DNA from: Acidobacteriota bacterium
GTDB taxonomy: Bacteria; Acidobacteriota; Terriglobia; UBA7540
Assembly: GCA_021817045.1 (NCBI GenBank)
Contig: JAKAWG010000021.1
Span: 1-61,689 of the forward strand
DNA length: 61,689 nt
Direction: 5' to 3'
Below the pieces are notes generated by a model. It searched no databases. It was given only the letters and a program-made list of their open reading frames with translations, and was not told the DNA's origin. Numbering within the stretch: position 1 is the stretch's first letter; each line of letters starts with the position of its first letter. A program made the translations under genes and the position numbers. Below are positions 7,489 through 16,306 of this stretch, piece after piece.

Positions 7489-9392
7489 GCTTCCCATTCG
7501 ACAACCGCCTGCTTTTCGCGCCGGTTTTCCACAGGCCCGGATGCTGGTTTTTGAGCCTCTCCGTTCGCGGGAACAAGAAACGACTTTTGCTCCAAAGTGG
7601 GAACAAGAATAGGCTCAATGTTTATGCGGGTGTCAGCGGGTTTTTGCGTTTCTTGTTCCCTTGTTCCCACTATATACTGGGAACAAGAGAACGAGAATCG
7701 GTAACGGTAGGGATCACCGCGCTTCCCGCCGCCCTCGCGGGATACCTTGCCTTGCTCTACCAGCTGCCTCAGCGCCCGCCTCACAAACTCGGTCTTGCCC
7801 TCTACGGCTTCGGTAATCTCCGGCTCCGTTTTCGACTCCCCGGCAGCCTGCAGGGTATCGAGAATGTCCTTGCTCACGCTTTGCGCCTCGGCGTCCGCCC
7901 GCGCCGCCCCAAGTGAAAGTGTGCGGGTTGCTGGGTTGAATTCGAGGGTAATCTCTTGCAGATCATCCCCGTATCGTTGGCGGCTTTGCAGGGTCCTGTA
8001 CCTTTCATACCGTTTCATTACCAGCGCGGAATCAACCCCCGCGAAAAGCGCAGTGCTCCCCAAGATTCCATCCATTGCTTCGCTCCGCTCGCCCTTGCCG
8101 AGATGGTGGACAAGCAAGACGTGGCATCCGTTTTCGCGGGCCAGCGCCAAAAGCGGTTCAAGCGCCGCGCTCACTTGCGAGTAGTCGTTGCCATCCTTCA
8201 CGCGGACAAACCGGAAAACCGGGTCTATGATGAGCAAAACCGGCTTGTGACGCTTCACTTCCACGGTGATTGAGGGAATTGCGTCTTGCGGGGCGCTGGC
8301 CGCGTGAATGAGAATATCCTCTTGACCGGTTGCGCCCATTGCCCGGAAGTGGGCGCGAACCTCTGAGCGTTTTTCTTCCAAGGCCAAATAGATCACAGCG
8401 CCTTTCAATGTGGGCCGGTCAAGAAACGGCTCCCCGCTGGCCACGGCCAGCGCCAGGCAGCGGGCGAGGGTGCTCTTGCCCACCTTTGGTTTCGCCGCAA
8501 GCAATCCGAGGCCGCCAGCCGGAAGAATGCCTTCTAAGAGCCAGGGCACTTGCTCTTCCGGCTCTGCTATCAAGTCGCCAAGTCGCGTCAGGGTGAGGCC
8601 GCTCCCCTTGGCCGGTTGCCATTTCGCAACGTCCGCCGCCGTCAGTTCCGGCGCGTCCGCAATCAGCGCCTCAATCATCTGCCGCCGTGTCGCATCATCG
8701 GGGAGTTTTTCGCAAAACTCGCTCAGGTCCTTGCATAACGGCATAGCCTCGATAAGCTTGACCTCTCGGGCTATCCCTAAGAGCGACTGTGCAACCTGCC
8801 GCCCGTGGGCTACTCCGGGCGCGTCTGAGTCGCAGATGACCGTGACCCGTTTCCCGCGAAGGATTTCCGAATACTCAGGCCGCCACTTCCCCGCGCCGCC
8901 CGGATTGCAGGTTGCGATAATTCCCAACTTCCGGGCCGTCTCAACATCCTTCTCGCCTTCGAGTATCAGCACGTCCTCAGCTTTGATTGCTTCTGGCAGG
9001 TTGTAGGGAACCCGCCGCACACCGTTCAGACTCCAAGTCCACCCGCCCTTACCGTCAGGCCGCCGCTGGCGAAAATCCTTCGGCTCGTAGCGGACAACCT
9101 CGAAAAGCAACTTTCCGCTTTCGTCCTGGTAGGGGTACCTTGCGATCATTTCCCCGCCGTGGCCGTTGCCGTTCGCTTTCGGCTCGGTGAAAAGGTCACT
9201 CATCTCCAGGCCCATCGCCGCGACGATAGCCGACGTTTCGCAACCGGCAAAGCACTTTAGCAAGACCCGTCCATCGCTTTCTGTTATCGAGAGTGACGGG
9301 CTCTTGTCGGGATGAGCCGGGCACCGCGCCTGCCAGCCGCCCTTGACGGGCCGCACGGCTTCGAGCCTGGAAAGGAGCTCACGCGCCGTCAT
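7485..9392 (-). CDS. Fused CHC2/TOPRIM primase and RepA-type hexameric helicase
   Basis: A 635-residue replication protein. Residues 24-51 form a CHC2 zinc finger (C24-x2-H27, C47-x3-C51). A TOPRIM-like core follows (LILEGEKD at about 142-149, ICDSDAPG at about 186-193). The C-terminal half is a RecA/RepA-like ATPase with Walker A AKPKVGKST (300-308), Walker B LLIID (386-390) and the HHLGKG motif. It would prime and unwind DNA for autonomous replication of the element. The start is the ATG at 9392, which makes a TGATG junction with the excisionase-like gene. The last 60 codons contain repeated 9-mers that could be iterons. Confidence 0.88.
   Translation of the reverse strand: MTARELLSRLEAVRPVKGGWQARCPAHPDKSPSLSITESDGRVLLKCFAGCETSAIVAAMGLEMSDLFTEPKANGNGHGGEMIARYPYQDESGKLLFEVVRYEPKDFRQRRPDGKGGWTWSLNGVRRVPYNLPEAIKAEDVLILEGEKDVETARKLGIIATCNPGGAGKWRPEYSEILRGKRVTVICDSDAPGVAHGRQVAQSLLGIAREVKLIEAMPLCKDLSEFCEKLPDDATRRQMIEALIADAPELTAADVAKWQPAKGSGLTLTRLGDLIAEPEEQVPWLLEGILPAGGLGLLAAKPKVGKSTLARCLALAVASGEPFLDRPTLKGAVIYLALEEKRSEVRAHFRAMGATGQEDILIHAASAPQDAIPSITVEVKRHKPVLLIIDPVFRFVRVKDGNDYSQVSAALEPLLALARENGCHVLLVHHLGKGERSEAMDGILGSTALFAGVDSALVMKRYERYRTLQSRQRYGDDLQEITLEFNPATRTLSLGAARADAEAQSVSKDILDTLQAAGESKTEPEITEAVEGKTEFVRRALRQLVEQGKVSREGGGKRGDPYRYRFSFSCSQYIVGTREQETQKPADTRINIEPILVPTLEQKSFLVPANGEAQKPASGPVENRREKQAVVEWEA
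7569..7687. repeat. Cluster of five GGGAACAAG 9-mers (candidate iterons)
   Basis: Exact copies occur at 7569-7577, 7599-7607 and 7679-7687 on the plus strand and at 7652-7660 and 7660-7668 on the minus strand. The last two sites form a hairpin with stem TTGTTCCC/GGGAACAA around an AT-rich loop (actatatact). The cluster lies in the 3' coding part of the primase-helicase gene. Spaced short repeats plus an AT-rich centre are typical of initiator-bound origins. Confidence 0.6.
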
Positions 9393-9598
9393 CAAAGCCC
9401 CTCGGCAAGAATGCGTGCCATCTCACTTGCGGGGATAAGCACGCGGCGTGAAAGGCGGATAGCTTTCAACCGCCCGTCATTGATGGCCCGGCGGAGGGTG
9501 TCAGGGTGGCAACCCAGAGACCGCGCGGCTTCTGCGATTCCGAAGGCCGTGCGAGAGACCCTCGCCTCAAGCGTTAGGGTTTCACTATTTTTATGCAT
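9392..9598 (-). CDS. Excisionase-like helix-turn-helix protein
   Basis: A 68-residue protein with a MerR/excisionase-type HTH: FGIAEAARSLGCHPDTLRRA followed by a wing (GRLKAIRLSRRVLIPASEM). Such proteins bend DNA to steer the integrase toward excision, or regulate the element's promoters. The ATG at 9598 is chosen because a strong ribosome-binding site (GGAGGAG) lies just upstream; the frame is open further but without such a site. It is the first gene of the leftward operon and overlaps the primase start by one base. Confidence 0.8.
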   Translation of the reverse strand: MHKNSETLTLEARVSRTAFGIAEAARSLGCHPDTLRRAINDGRLKAIRLSRRVLIPASEMARILAEGL

Positions 9599-9616
9599 TG
9601 CTTCTCCTCCGTAAAA

Positions 9617-9668
9617 CATATTCACTTGACATCATATGTCCCTGAATGCTAGAGTCAAGTCGAATATG
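9617..9668. promoter_or_regulatory. Divergent promoters embedded in a 14/15-bp inverted repeat
   Basis: catattcacttgac (9617-9630) and gtcaagtcgaatatg (9654-9668) are inverted copies differing by one inserted base. A rightward promoter reads TTGACA (9626-9631), 18 bp, TAGAGT (9650-9655). A leftward one reads TTGACT (9658-9653), 16 bp, TATGAT (9636-9631). The arms cover both -35 boxes, so a dimeric repressor bound here would control both operons at once. The excisionase-like protein is a plausible binder. Confidence 0.6.
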
Positions 9669-10394
9669 ATCGTTCTAGATAGAAAAACGCGAATGCTTGA
9701 GAACGGTTCTAGACACAATTGGGCGCGGCTCCAGAGGGCCGTTGTCCGGCTGGCGAACGCGAGAGAGCTTGCGGACCTACGCGCCCTTGTGAAGAGCTTC
9801 CCGGACCTGATGCCGCCGGGCATGGAGCGCGTTAATTGGCAGGCGCCCCTCGGCGCGCAAGACAGGGCGGCGCGGGCCGCGTTAGAGCGAATGGTCCGTG
9901 TACAACTCAAGCTCCGCGCCGCATGGAAGCTTCCTCATGGCATGTTGCGGGAGCAGCTTCTAATTGAGCTTGCCGGTGATTACATCGGGCGCGCCCTTAA
10001 GCCTGCGCTTGATACCTTTGTTTTAACTGCGGGAGTTTTCGAGAAGCACAACTTTCCGCTGCTGCCCCAGCACAACGAGAAAGTGCGGGAAATAGAAGGT
10101 GCACTTCGCCAGCGCCACGCGTTTGTATTCGTTTTGACCGCCGCCCTTCGCGCCGCGCCCAAGATGCGCATCTGCGGAAACCTGGAATGCCCGCACCCGT
10201 TTTATCTCCGAAGCGAAGGCGGAAAACGGTTTTGCTCGCGAGCGTGCGCGGCTCCGTCACAGCGGGCCGCCAAGCTGAAATGGTGGAATGCCCACAAAGC
10301 GGAACGGCTCGCCCGGCGCCGGGCCGAATATCGCAAGAGAAGCAAGCGCGCTCCACGGCGCAAGAAATCCAATCGAAGGGAGAAACGACAATGA
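9666..10394 (+). CDS. CGNR zinc-finger-type protein of the element
   Basis: About 242 residues. The C-terminal part has ICGNLECPHPFYLRS...KRFCSRACA, the four-cysteine CGNR zinc-finger signature, followed by a highly basic tail (RRRAEYRKRSKRAPRRKKSNRREKR) suited to nucleic-acid binding. The N-terminal two thirds are helical and unrecognised. CGNR proteins are generally taken to be transcription regulators. The upstream in-frame ATG at 9636 lies between the promoter boxes, so ATG 9666 or 9693 is more likely; a start at 9666 would give an almost leaderless mRNA. The stop overlaps the integrase start as ATGA. Confidence 0.75.
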   Translation: MIVLDRKTRMLENGSRHNWARLQRAVVRLANARELADLRALVKSFPDLMPPGMERVNWQAPLGAQDRAARAALERMVRVQLKLRAAWKLPHGMLREQLLIELAGDYIGRALKPALDTFVLTAGVFEKHNFPLLPQHNEKVREIEGALRQRHAFVFVLTAALRAAPKMRICGNLECPHPFYLRSEGGKRFCSRACAAPSQRAAKLKWWNAHKAERLARRRAEYRKRSKRAPRRKKSNRREKRQ

Positions 10395-11473
10395 GAGGCG
10401 ACGGAATTTTCAAACGCAAAGACTGTGACGGGTATTGGCTTTCATGGGTTGACGCGCAAGGCCAGCGCCGCAAACGGAAGGCGAAGGGCTCGACGCTCGG
10501 CGAGGCGCGGGCCGCGTTGGAAGCCGAGCGCGTGCGCGCCCGCAAGGCGATTGAGTTGGGCTTCACGCCGCCGAGCAAAGAAAGTTTCGCCGATCTTGCG
10601 GCGCGGTATCTCGCCCACCAAAAGCCGCGCCTCACGGATAAGGAATTCGAGCGCCAATCCCTCATTGTCGAAAACCACTTGAAGCCGTTCTTTCCGGTGA
10701 AAATTCGGGACATCCGGCGCGGGGAAATTCAGCGGTACATTACCGAACGGAGCCTGAAGGCGAAACCGGCGACGGTTCGCAAGGAAGCGAATGTCCTGAA
10801 GCACATGCTCAATCTGGCCGTGGAATGGGAATTGATTCCGTGGAGTCCCGCCCAAAGAATCAAGCTGCCCAAGCCGCCCGCTGGCCGCGTCCGTTACGCA
10901 CAACCTACTGAATTGCGAGCGCTTTTTGAAGCCTGCCCGCCGTGGCTCCGGCCCATCGTGGCTCTCGCCGTCACAACCGGCATGCGCCGGTCTGAGATTC
11001 TGAAACTGCGCTGGCTTGACGTGGACATTGCCCACAACCGGATTCTGCTACCGCAGACCAAGAACGGGGATGGCCGAATCGTCTACTTGAACAAGGGCGC
11101 GGTTCGGACTCTGCGGGCCATGCCGTTTGATTCGGAAACTAAAACCACGGACTTACTCTTTCCCGATGTCACGCCGCCACAAGTGAGCGTGGCCTTTACG
11201 CGAGCCTGCCGGGAATCCGGGTTGCTTGATTTCCATTTCCACGATCTCAGGCACACGGCGGCAAGCTGGCTCCGAATGCAAGGCGCGGACATTCACACCG
11301 TGGCCCTCTTGCTCGGCCACAAAGACCTGAGAATGGCCGCCCGGTACCAACACCTCAGCCCGGCATTCCTCAGTGAAGCCGTGGGCCGGTTGGATTCGAT
11401 TTTTGACGTTGAAAGTCCCGTGGGAGTCCCGGAAGAATCTGCCCAGCGCGATCAACTAACGCTAAGTGCTTAA
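10391..11473 (+). CDS. Tyrosine recombinase (site-specific integrase)
   Basis: A 360-residue phage-type integrase. It has an N-terminal Arm/AP2-like region (GIFKRKDCDGYWLSWVDAQG), a SAM-like core-binding domain, and a catalytic domain with R199 (TGMRRSEI), H284 and R287 (HDLRH), H310 (LLGHK) and Y319 (ARYQHLS). It would integrate and excise the surrounding element at tRNA-Glu. The ATG at 10391 overlaps the CGNR gene stop and is preferred over a much longer upstream open frame that lies inside that gene. The TAA shares its last base with the right attachment repeat. Confidence 0.93.
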   Translation: MRGDGIFKRKDCDGYWLSWVDAQGQRRKRKAKGSTLGEARAALEAERVRARKAIELGFTPPSKESFADLAARYLAHQKPRLTDKEFERQSLIVENHLKPFFPVKIRDIRRGEIQRYITERSLKAKPATVRKEANVLKHMLNLAVEWELIPWSPAQRIKLPKPPAGRVRYAQPTELRALFEACPPWLRPIVALAVTTGMRRSEILKLRWLDVDIAHNRILLPQTKNGDGRIVYLNKGAVRTLRAMPFDSETKTTDLLFPDVTPPQVSVAFTRACRESGLLDFHFHDLRHTAASWLRMQGADIHTVALLLGHKDLRMAARYQHLSPAFLSEAVGRLDSIFDVESPVGVPEESAQRDQLTLSA

Positions 11474-11523
11474 GAATGTTGGCGTCCCCGGCGGGATTCG
11501 AACCCGCGTTACCGCCGTGAAAG
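11473..11523. repeat. Right attachment site inside tRNA-Glu
   Basis: Exact copy of 5872-5922. It begins at the last base of the integrase stop codon and extends to the tRNA anticodon region, so integration leaves a complete tRNA-Glu. Confidence 0.9.
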
Positions 11524-11557
11524 GGCGGTGTCCTAGGCCGGGCTAGACGACGGGGAC
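11480..11557 (-). tRNA. tRNA-Glu (anticodon TTC)
   Basis: The minus strand folds as a cloverleaf with acceptor GTCCCCG/CGGGGAC, anticodon stem CCGCC/GGCGG with loop CTTTCAC (anticodon TTC), T arm GCGGG-TTCGAAT-CCCGC, and an encoded CCA end. The integrated element uses its 3' half as attachment site. Confidence 0.95.
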
Positions 11558-11850
11558 TAAAAGCGTCTCGCGCTTGGCACAGGCGCCACTTGGAGAGCAG
11601 GCAGATCTTACAATCTACCTTCCGCAGCGACTGTCGCAGCCAGACCCAGGCCATCCTAGCAGCCATTCTCAGACAGTGTCAATTTGGCAATCTCGCTACC
11701 GCTTACTGTCAAGGCGACGTGGCCCGCCACTTGGTAGGGCAAGGTGTACTACCACACCAAACTGAGCCTTCTATAAAGCCTCAAGTTTTACTTGAAGTGC
11801 GTCACTCGCCTTCTCCACAACTGCGAAGCAAGGGTTGTGGGCACCAACAG

Positions 11851-12228
11851 TCAGTGAGACGCGGATTTTGTACCTTCCCACGTCCCTTTTTCGCCGCTGG
11901 CGCTGGAAGACCAGGTTCCGGACAGCTTGCCGTTGTGGTAATGGGCCTTGAGGGTGTATTGAGTGTCTGGGGTATCGATTTCGGCTTTCAAGAAGTTATT
12001 GATGAAGGTTGCGGAGGCGATGTCCGCGTCTCCTATTGACGACGTAACGTCTCCGGTTACGGTTTGGCCATTTTGCTGAAGATCGAGCGTAAACGTCAAC
12101 CCGCTGTGCGAGCCGCCGTGGGCGACGCAGTTCCACGAGCCGGTAAGAGTTTGTTTTGAGGCACCGAGCGCGGTGGCCGCGGGAATCAAAAGTGCTAGAA
12201 GGATTGCCAGACGGGTAATTTGACGCAT
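11851..12228 (-). CDS. Small secreted protein of unknown function
   Basis: A 125-residue protein with a clear signal peptide (hydrophobic core LAILLALLIPAATALGA). The mature part is a single small all-beta-looking domain (LTGSWNCVAHGGSHSGLTFTLDLQQ, GKLSGTWSSSASGEKGTWEGT) with the 'G-W...G-W' rhythm of extracytoplasmic lipocalin-like or META-like folds. The family is not recognised. It appears monocistronic, with a purine-rich site (gggaggtcggaac) just before the ATG. Confidence 0.7.
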   Translation of the reverse strand: MRQITRLAILLALLIPAATALGASKQTLTGSWNCVAHGGSHSGLTFTLDLQQNGQTVTGDVTSSIGDADIASATFINNFLKAEIDTPDTQYTLKAHYHNGKLSGTWSSSASGEKGTWEGTKSASH

Positions 12229-12467
12229 GTTCCGACCTCCCTTCTCCTATTCTGCCAGAAACGGCTTCGGTGCGAAAGCGTCTCTAACTCGACTCGGTCG
12301 TGCCTCGACCGGCGTGAACCAATCGGTTTACAAATCAAGAATCACGCAGAGACGCAACGTTCCGCAACGTGAACGAAAGGACTTGTCTCCGTATTTCTTC
12401 CCGGCTTGGCGCCTTTGCGAGAGGTGGTTGTTCTTTTCGAAGCCCGCATTAACCAACGATGTCCCTT

Positions 12468-14117
12468 TCAATCCTCGAACTTATTGGCAATGGGAAAGCG
12501 GCGGCCTATGCCAAACGCCTTTGCGGTCACTTTGAGTGCCGGGGCAGCCTGCTGGCGTTTGTACTCGGCCGCAGTCACACGGCGCACCGTGTCGCGAACG
12601 AGTTGCGGATCGAGGCTGAGCCGCGCGGCGATTTCCCGCACGCGGAGATTTTCTTCGATGTAGGCCTGCAAGATGGCATCCAGCACATCGTAGGGCGGCA
12701 GCGTATCCTGATCGGTCTGGTTAGGTCTCAACTCGGCCGAAGGCGGCTTATCAAAACACGCGACCGGGATGGGTGGCGTTTGGTCTGCCTGCGCGTTGAG
12801 GTACCGGGCGAGTTCATAAACCATGGTCTTCGGCACGTCGGCGATTACCGCGAGGCCCCCCGCCATGTCGCCATAAAGCGTGCAATAGCCAACGGCCAAC
12901 TCAGATTTGTTTCCTGTGCTCAGCACGAGCGCTCCCAGCTTGTTCGATAGCGCCATCAGGATATTGCCACGAATTCGCGCCTGAACGTTCTCTTCGGTCA
13001 CGTCGGGCGGCAAGCCGGCGAACAAAGGGGCGAGCGCGGCAAGATAACTTTCAAACATCTGCCCGATGGGTACGACGTGGAAGTGAATGCCCAAGTTGCG
13101 AGCAAGCGCCTCGGCGTCACGCAGGCTGGCCGGTGACGAGTAGGGGCCGGGCATGGCCACGCCATGGACCTGCTTCGGCCCGAGGGCGCGCGCGGCCAGC
13201 ACAGCGACTAACGACGAATCGATGCCGCCGCTCAAGCCCACAATGGCCTGGCGGAAACCGCACTTGGCCACGTAATCCTTCGTACCGAGCAGCAACGCCC
13301 GGCAGACGGCTTCCACCTCTGATGCCGGCGCGTCGTGCAACTCGCCCGAACCGCCCGGGACATCGCAGAGGATCAAATCCTCTTCGAACGAGACTGCGCG
13401 CGCAATCAGGTTGCCGCCAGCGTCGAAAGCGCAGCTCGATCCATCGAAAACGAGCCCGTCGTTGCCGCCGACGAGGTTGACGTAGACAACGGGCATGCTC
13501 CGCTCCCACGCGATGGCGCGAAGCATATCGTAGCGCAGACGGATTTTGCCGCGCATAAAGGGCGAGGCGGCAATGTTCAGGATGAGCGCGGCGCCGGCGC
13601 GCACGGTTTCTTCGACCGGGTCGCGGGAGTAGAGCTGGCGCTTCCAGAAGTTCTTGTCGTTCCAAACGTCCTCACATACAGTCAGGCCCAGCCGCTCACC
13701 GTCGAGCGTGTAGACCACCGGCCCGAAGCCTGGCTCAAAGTAGCGCGATTCGTCAAAGACGTCGTAAAAGGGGAGAAGGATTTTGGCGTAATCGACGACA
13801 ATGCTGCCGCCCATGAGGAGCGCTGCTGCGTCCATGACGGTCTTACCCTGCGAGGCGCCTGAGCGCTTTACCGTGCCAACAAGCGCCGGAATAGGCGGCA
13901 ACCGCTCCGCAAGACGCTTGAGCTCGCACTCGCAACTCTCGACAAAACTGGCCCTTTCTACCAGGTCTCGCGGAGGATAACCACACAAAGCGAGTTCAGG
14001 GAAAATGACTAGCCCCGCGCCGCGGTCGCGCGCTCGGCCGGCAAAAGCGATGATTTTTTCCGCGTTGCCGCCGAAATCGCCAACCGTCGTGTTGATTTGA
14101 GCCAGAGCGATCTTCAT
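12468..14117 (-). CDS. nadE: Glutamine-dependent NAD+ synthase
   Basis: A 549-residue two-domain enzyme for the last step of NAD biosynthesis. The N-terminal nitrilase domain releases ammonia from glutamine: Glu in FPELALCGYPP, Lys in YAKILLPFYD, Cys in LTVCEDVWN. The C-terminal synthetase domain has the ATP pyrophosphatase loop GLSGGIDSSL and the STGNKSELAVGYCTLYGDMAGG signature. The ATG gives the canonical family start (MKIALAQINTTVGDF). It is transcribed divergently from the TolC-like gene, with about 215 bp between them. Confidence 0.95.
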   Translation of the reverse strand: MKIALAQINTTVGDFGGNAEKIIAFAGRARDRGAGLVIFPELALCGYPPRDLVERASFVESCECELKRLAERLPPIPALVGTVKRSGASQGKTVMDAAALLMGGSIVVDYAKILLPFYDVFDESRYFEPGFGPVVYTLDGERLGLTVCEDVWNDKNFWKRQLYSRDPVEETVRAGAALILNIAASPFMRGKIRLRYDMLRAIAWERSMPVVYVNLVGGNDGLVFDGSSCAFDAGGNLIARAVSFEEDLILCDVPGGSGELHDAPASEVEAVCRALLLGTKDYVAKCGFRQAIVGLSGGIDSSLVAVLAARALGPKQVHGVAMPGPYSSPASLRDAEALARNLGIHFHVVPIGQMFESYLAALAPLFAGLPPDVTEENVQARIRGNILMALSNKLGALVLSTGNKSELAVGYCTLYGDMAGGLAVIADVPKTMVYELARYLNAQADQTPPIPVACFDKPPSAELRPNQTDQDTLPPYDVLDAILQAYIEENLRVREIAARLSLDPQLVRDTVRRVTAAEYKRQQAAPALKVTAKAFGIGRRFPIANKFED

Positions 14118-14333
14118 AAGAAGTCAGAGGATAGAAACAAGCTGGTCGTCTTCCAGCCGCTGCCCTTACTTGTCTCTTACCTCTCGCTTGTTAATGATAA
14201 ACTCTATCGAAGCTGGCTCCCTCCGGCGGCTCGCACTGATTTTTGAAACCTGCGGCCAGGCAGCTTCGTAAGGAATTGATAATACAATTTTTTCGGCTCT
14301 TATTTATCGTAACCTACAGGAAAGGAAAGGCTC

Positions 14334-16301
14334 ATGAATCGTATCCGTCGCTATCTCATTCTGGCCGTGACGCTCGCGGCTACTCTCACCGGGCTGCCGA
14401 GGCTGCGCGCTCAGCAAGCATCGACGTCACCCGAAAACGCGTTCAACCAGTCCATTGAAAGAAACTATACGCGCACCAGTTGGTTTCCCAACGTTGCGGG
14501 GCCGTATCTGCCGCCGCACACGCCTCCACTCAGTCTTGCCAACTCCCAGTATTTGTATGAGCTCATCCAAAACGGCAAGATGAAGCTTTCGCTCGCCGAC
14601 GCGATCTCCCTGGCAGTAGAAAACAACCTGAATATTGCCGTCCAGCGCTATAACCCGGAATACGCGCAGATCGACAAGGTGCGCGCAGCCAGCGGGCAGG
14701 CAACGCGCGGCGTCACCGGCACATTTTCTTCCAACGCTCTATTTTCCGGAGCCTTAGGTGGCGGCATCTCAGCAGGCACAGGCGGGTTCTCAAACCGGGG
14801 CGCGGGAACGGCAACCGGAAACATCACCGTCAACCCTGTCAACTCGGTGGGATCTTTCGATCCTGTCGTCGGTTTTACGGCCGGTTGGGCTTACGGCCGA
14901 GTCCCCCTCATCAATAACGTCCTTTCCGGCGTCTCGGAGCTTACGGGCAATACGGGCGAGTACAACATGTTTTTCGGACAGGAGTTACCCACCGGCACAA
15001 GCTACTCCGTCTCATTCGGCGGACAACGCTTGGGAAACAACGCGATCATCAGTTTGTACAATCCCGAAGTGGTTACGGGAATGACGGTCGGCATCGAGCA
15101 AAACTTGCTTAACGGCTTCGGCCGCCGCGCCAACGCCAAGTTCATTCGCATCGCCGCCAACGACGTCGGCATCGCCAAAGACTACTTCGAGGAGCAGGTT
15201 ACGAGCACGATCGGCCAGGTGGAGACCGATTACTGGACCCTGGTTGAAGACAAGCGGAACGTCGACGTCACCCAGGAAGCCGTCACGTATGCGAAAAAGC
15301 TTCTCGCGGACAACGAGCGGCAAGTACAAATCGGAACCCTCGCGCCGCTGGACGTGATCCAGGCCAAATCCCAACTTGCCACCGCACAGCAGAACCTCAT
15401 CGTGGCTCAGACGACGTTCAAGCAGCAGCAGGAAGTGGTCAAAACGGATATTTCGAAGCGCGTGACGGGCGAACTGCTCACCGCAGACATCGAGCCTACC
15501 ACATCGCTCCCTACCCCGAAACCTGGCGATGTCCCGCCGCTTACCGAAGCTTTACGCCTAGCCCACATTAACCGGCCGGAAATCGATCTAAACAATCTGA
15601 ACCTGAGAAACGAAAGCGTCATTCTTAAAGCCAACCGGAATTCACTGCTTCCGACGCTCAACGTCTATGCGTCCTACACGCCGGCGGGACTCTCGGGACA
15701 GCGGGTCTGTTTCATTGAAGGATGTGCGGCCCCTCCTCCCGGTTTCATTCCAACGACTGTTGCGGGCCATCTGCCGGGCGGACTCGGCGGAGCATTGTCC
15801 GACGTTTTCAGTAACAGGTATCCGGACTACTCGGCGGGATTCGTCTTCGCAGTGCCGCTTCGCAACAGGGCTGCCCAAGCCGACGCGGCGCGAGCGCTGC
15901 TCGAAGAACACATGCTCCGCACCCAAGTGCAGCAGGAGTTGAACACGATCGATCAGGCCGTGCGCCAGGCGGAAATCGGCGTGGTTCAAGGCCAGGCGCG
16001 CGTGGACGCTTCGCAGCAGGCGGTTCTTTATGCGAAGCAGCAATACGTAGACGAGCAGAAGAAATTTCAGGTGGGCGAATCCACGGTCGAGCTGGTCATC
16101 CAGATGCAAAACAGTTACACGCAGGCAGAAGGCAACTTGGTCACGGCGAAGACGGCCTACGCACAGGCACTGACGCAGTTTTACGAGGCCACCGGCACGC
16201 TGCTCAATAAAGATCACGTGGAATTGGTCGACGCCATGAAAGGCCAGGTAACCCGGAAGATGCCGAACATTCCTGGCACACCTATCGCGCCGTCGAATTA
16301 G
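14334..16301 (+). CDS. TolC-family outer-membrane efflux protein
   Basis: A 655-residue protein with a signal peptide (LILAVTLAATLTGLPRLRAQ) and two OEP repeats with long helical segments, for example LAPLDVIQAKSQLATAQQNLIVAQTT and QAVRQAEIGVVQGQARVDASQQAVLYAKQQYVDEQKKFQVGESTVE. It would form the trimeric outer-membrane channel of a tripartite export pump. No inner-membrane pump or adaptor gene is adjacent, so its partner is encoded elsewhere. It is longer than typical TolC (about 450-500 residues) because of a glycine-rich N-terminal segment (GGGISAGTGGFSNRGAGTA) and loops. A purine-rich site (aggaaaggaaag) precedes the ATG. Confidence 0.88.
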   Translation: MNRIRRYLILAVTLAATLTGLPRLRAQQASTSPENAFNQSIERNYTRTSWFPNVAGPYLPPHTPPLSLANSQYLYELIQNGKMKLSLADAISLAVENNLNIAVQRYNPEYAQIDKVRAASGQATRGVTGTFSSNALFSGALGGGISAGTGGFSNRGAGTATGNITVNPVNSVGSFDPVVGFTAGWAYGRVPLINNVLSGVSELTGNTGEYNMFFGQELPTGTSYSVSFGGQRLGNNAIISLYNPEVVTGMTVGIEQNLLNGFGRRANAKFIRIAANDVGIAKDYFEEQVTSTIGQVETDYWTLVEDKRNVDVTQEAVTYAKKLLADNERQVQIGTLAPLDVIQAKSQLATAQQNLIVAQTTFKQQQEVVKTDISKRVTGELLTADIEPTTSLPTPKPGDVPPLTEALRLAHINRPEIDLNNLNLRNESVILKANRNSLLPTLNVYASYTPAGLSGQRVCFIEGCAAPPPGFIPTTVAGHLPGGLGGALSDVFSNRYPDYSAGFVFAVPLRNRAAQADAARALLEEHMLRTQVQQELNTIDQAVRQAEIGVVQGQARVDASQQAVLYAKQQYVDEQKKFQVGESTVELVIQMQNSYTQAEGNLVTAKTAYAQALTQFYEATGTLLNKDHVELVDAMKGQVTRKMPNIPGTPIAPSN

Positions 16302-16306
16302 CGTCT

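Larger units (their letters stand above)
5872..11523. mobile_element. Integrative genetic element inserted in tRNA-Glu
   Basis: A 51-bp exact direct repeat (5872-5922 and 11473-11523) bounds 5.6 kb of DNA. The right copy is the 3' half of an intact tRNA-Glu gene and the left copy is the displaced original 3' half. A tyrosine integrase gene ends exactly at the right repeat. Inside are six clear genes in two divergent groups: CGNR protein and integrase to the right; excisionase-like protein, primase-helicase, TubC_N-like protein and nuclease-like protein to the left. No capsid, terminase, conjugation or relaxase gene is present, so it resembles a satellite-type or mobilisable island that depends on a helper for transfer. 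Confidence 0.88.

Noticed and set aside
7569..7687. Repeat cluster as a CRISPR array
   Set aside because: Units are only 9 bp, occur in both orientations and have irregular spacing; no cas genes are nearby.
9636..9665. Earlier ATG (9636) for the CGNR gene
   Set aside because: It lies between the -35 and -10 boxes of the likely promoter, so it would not be transcribed from it.
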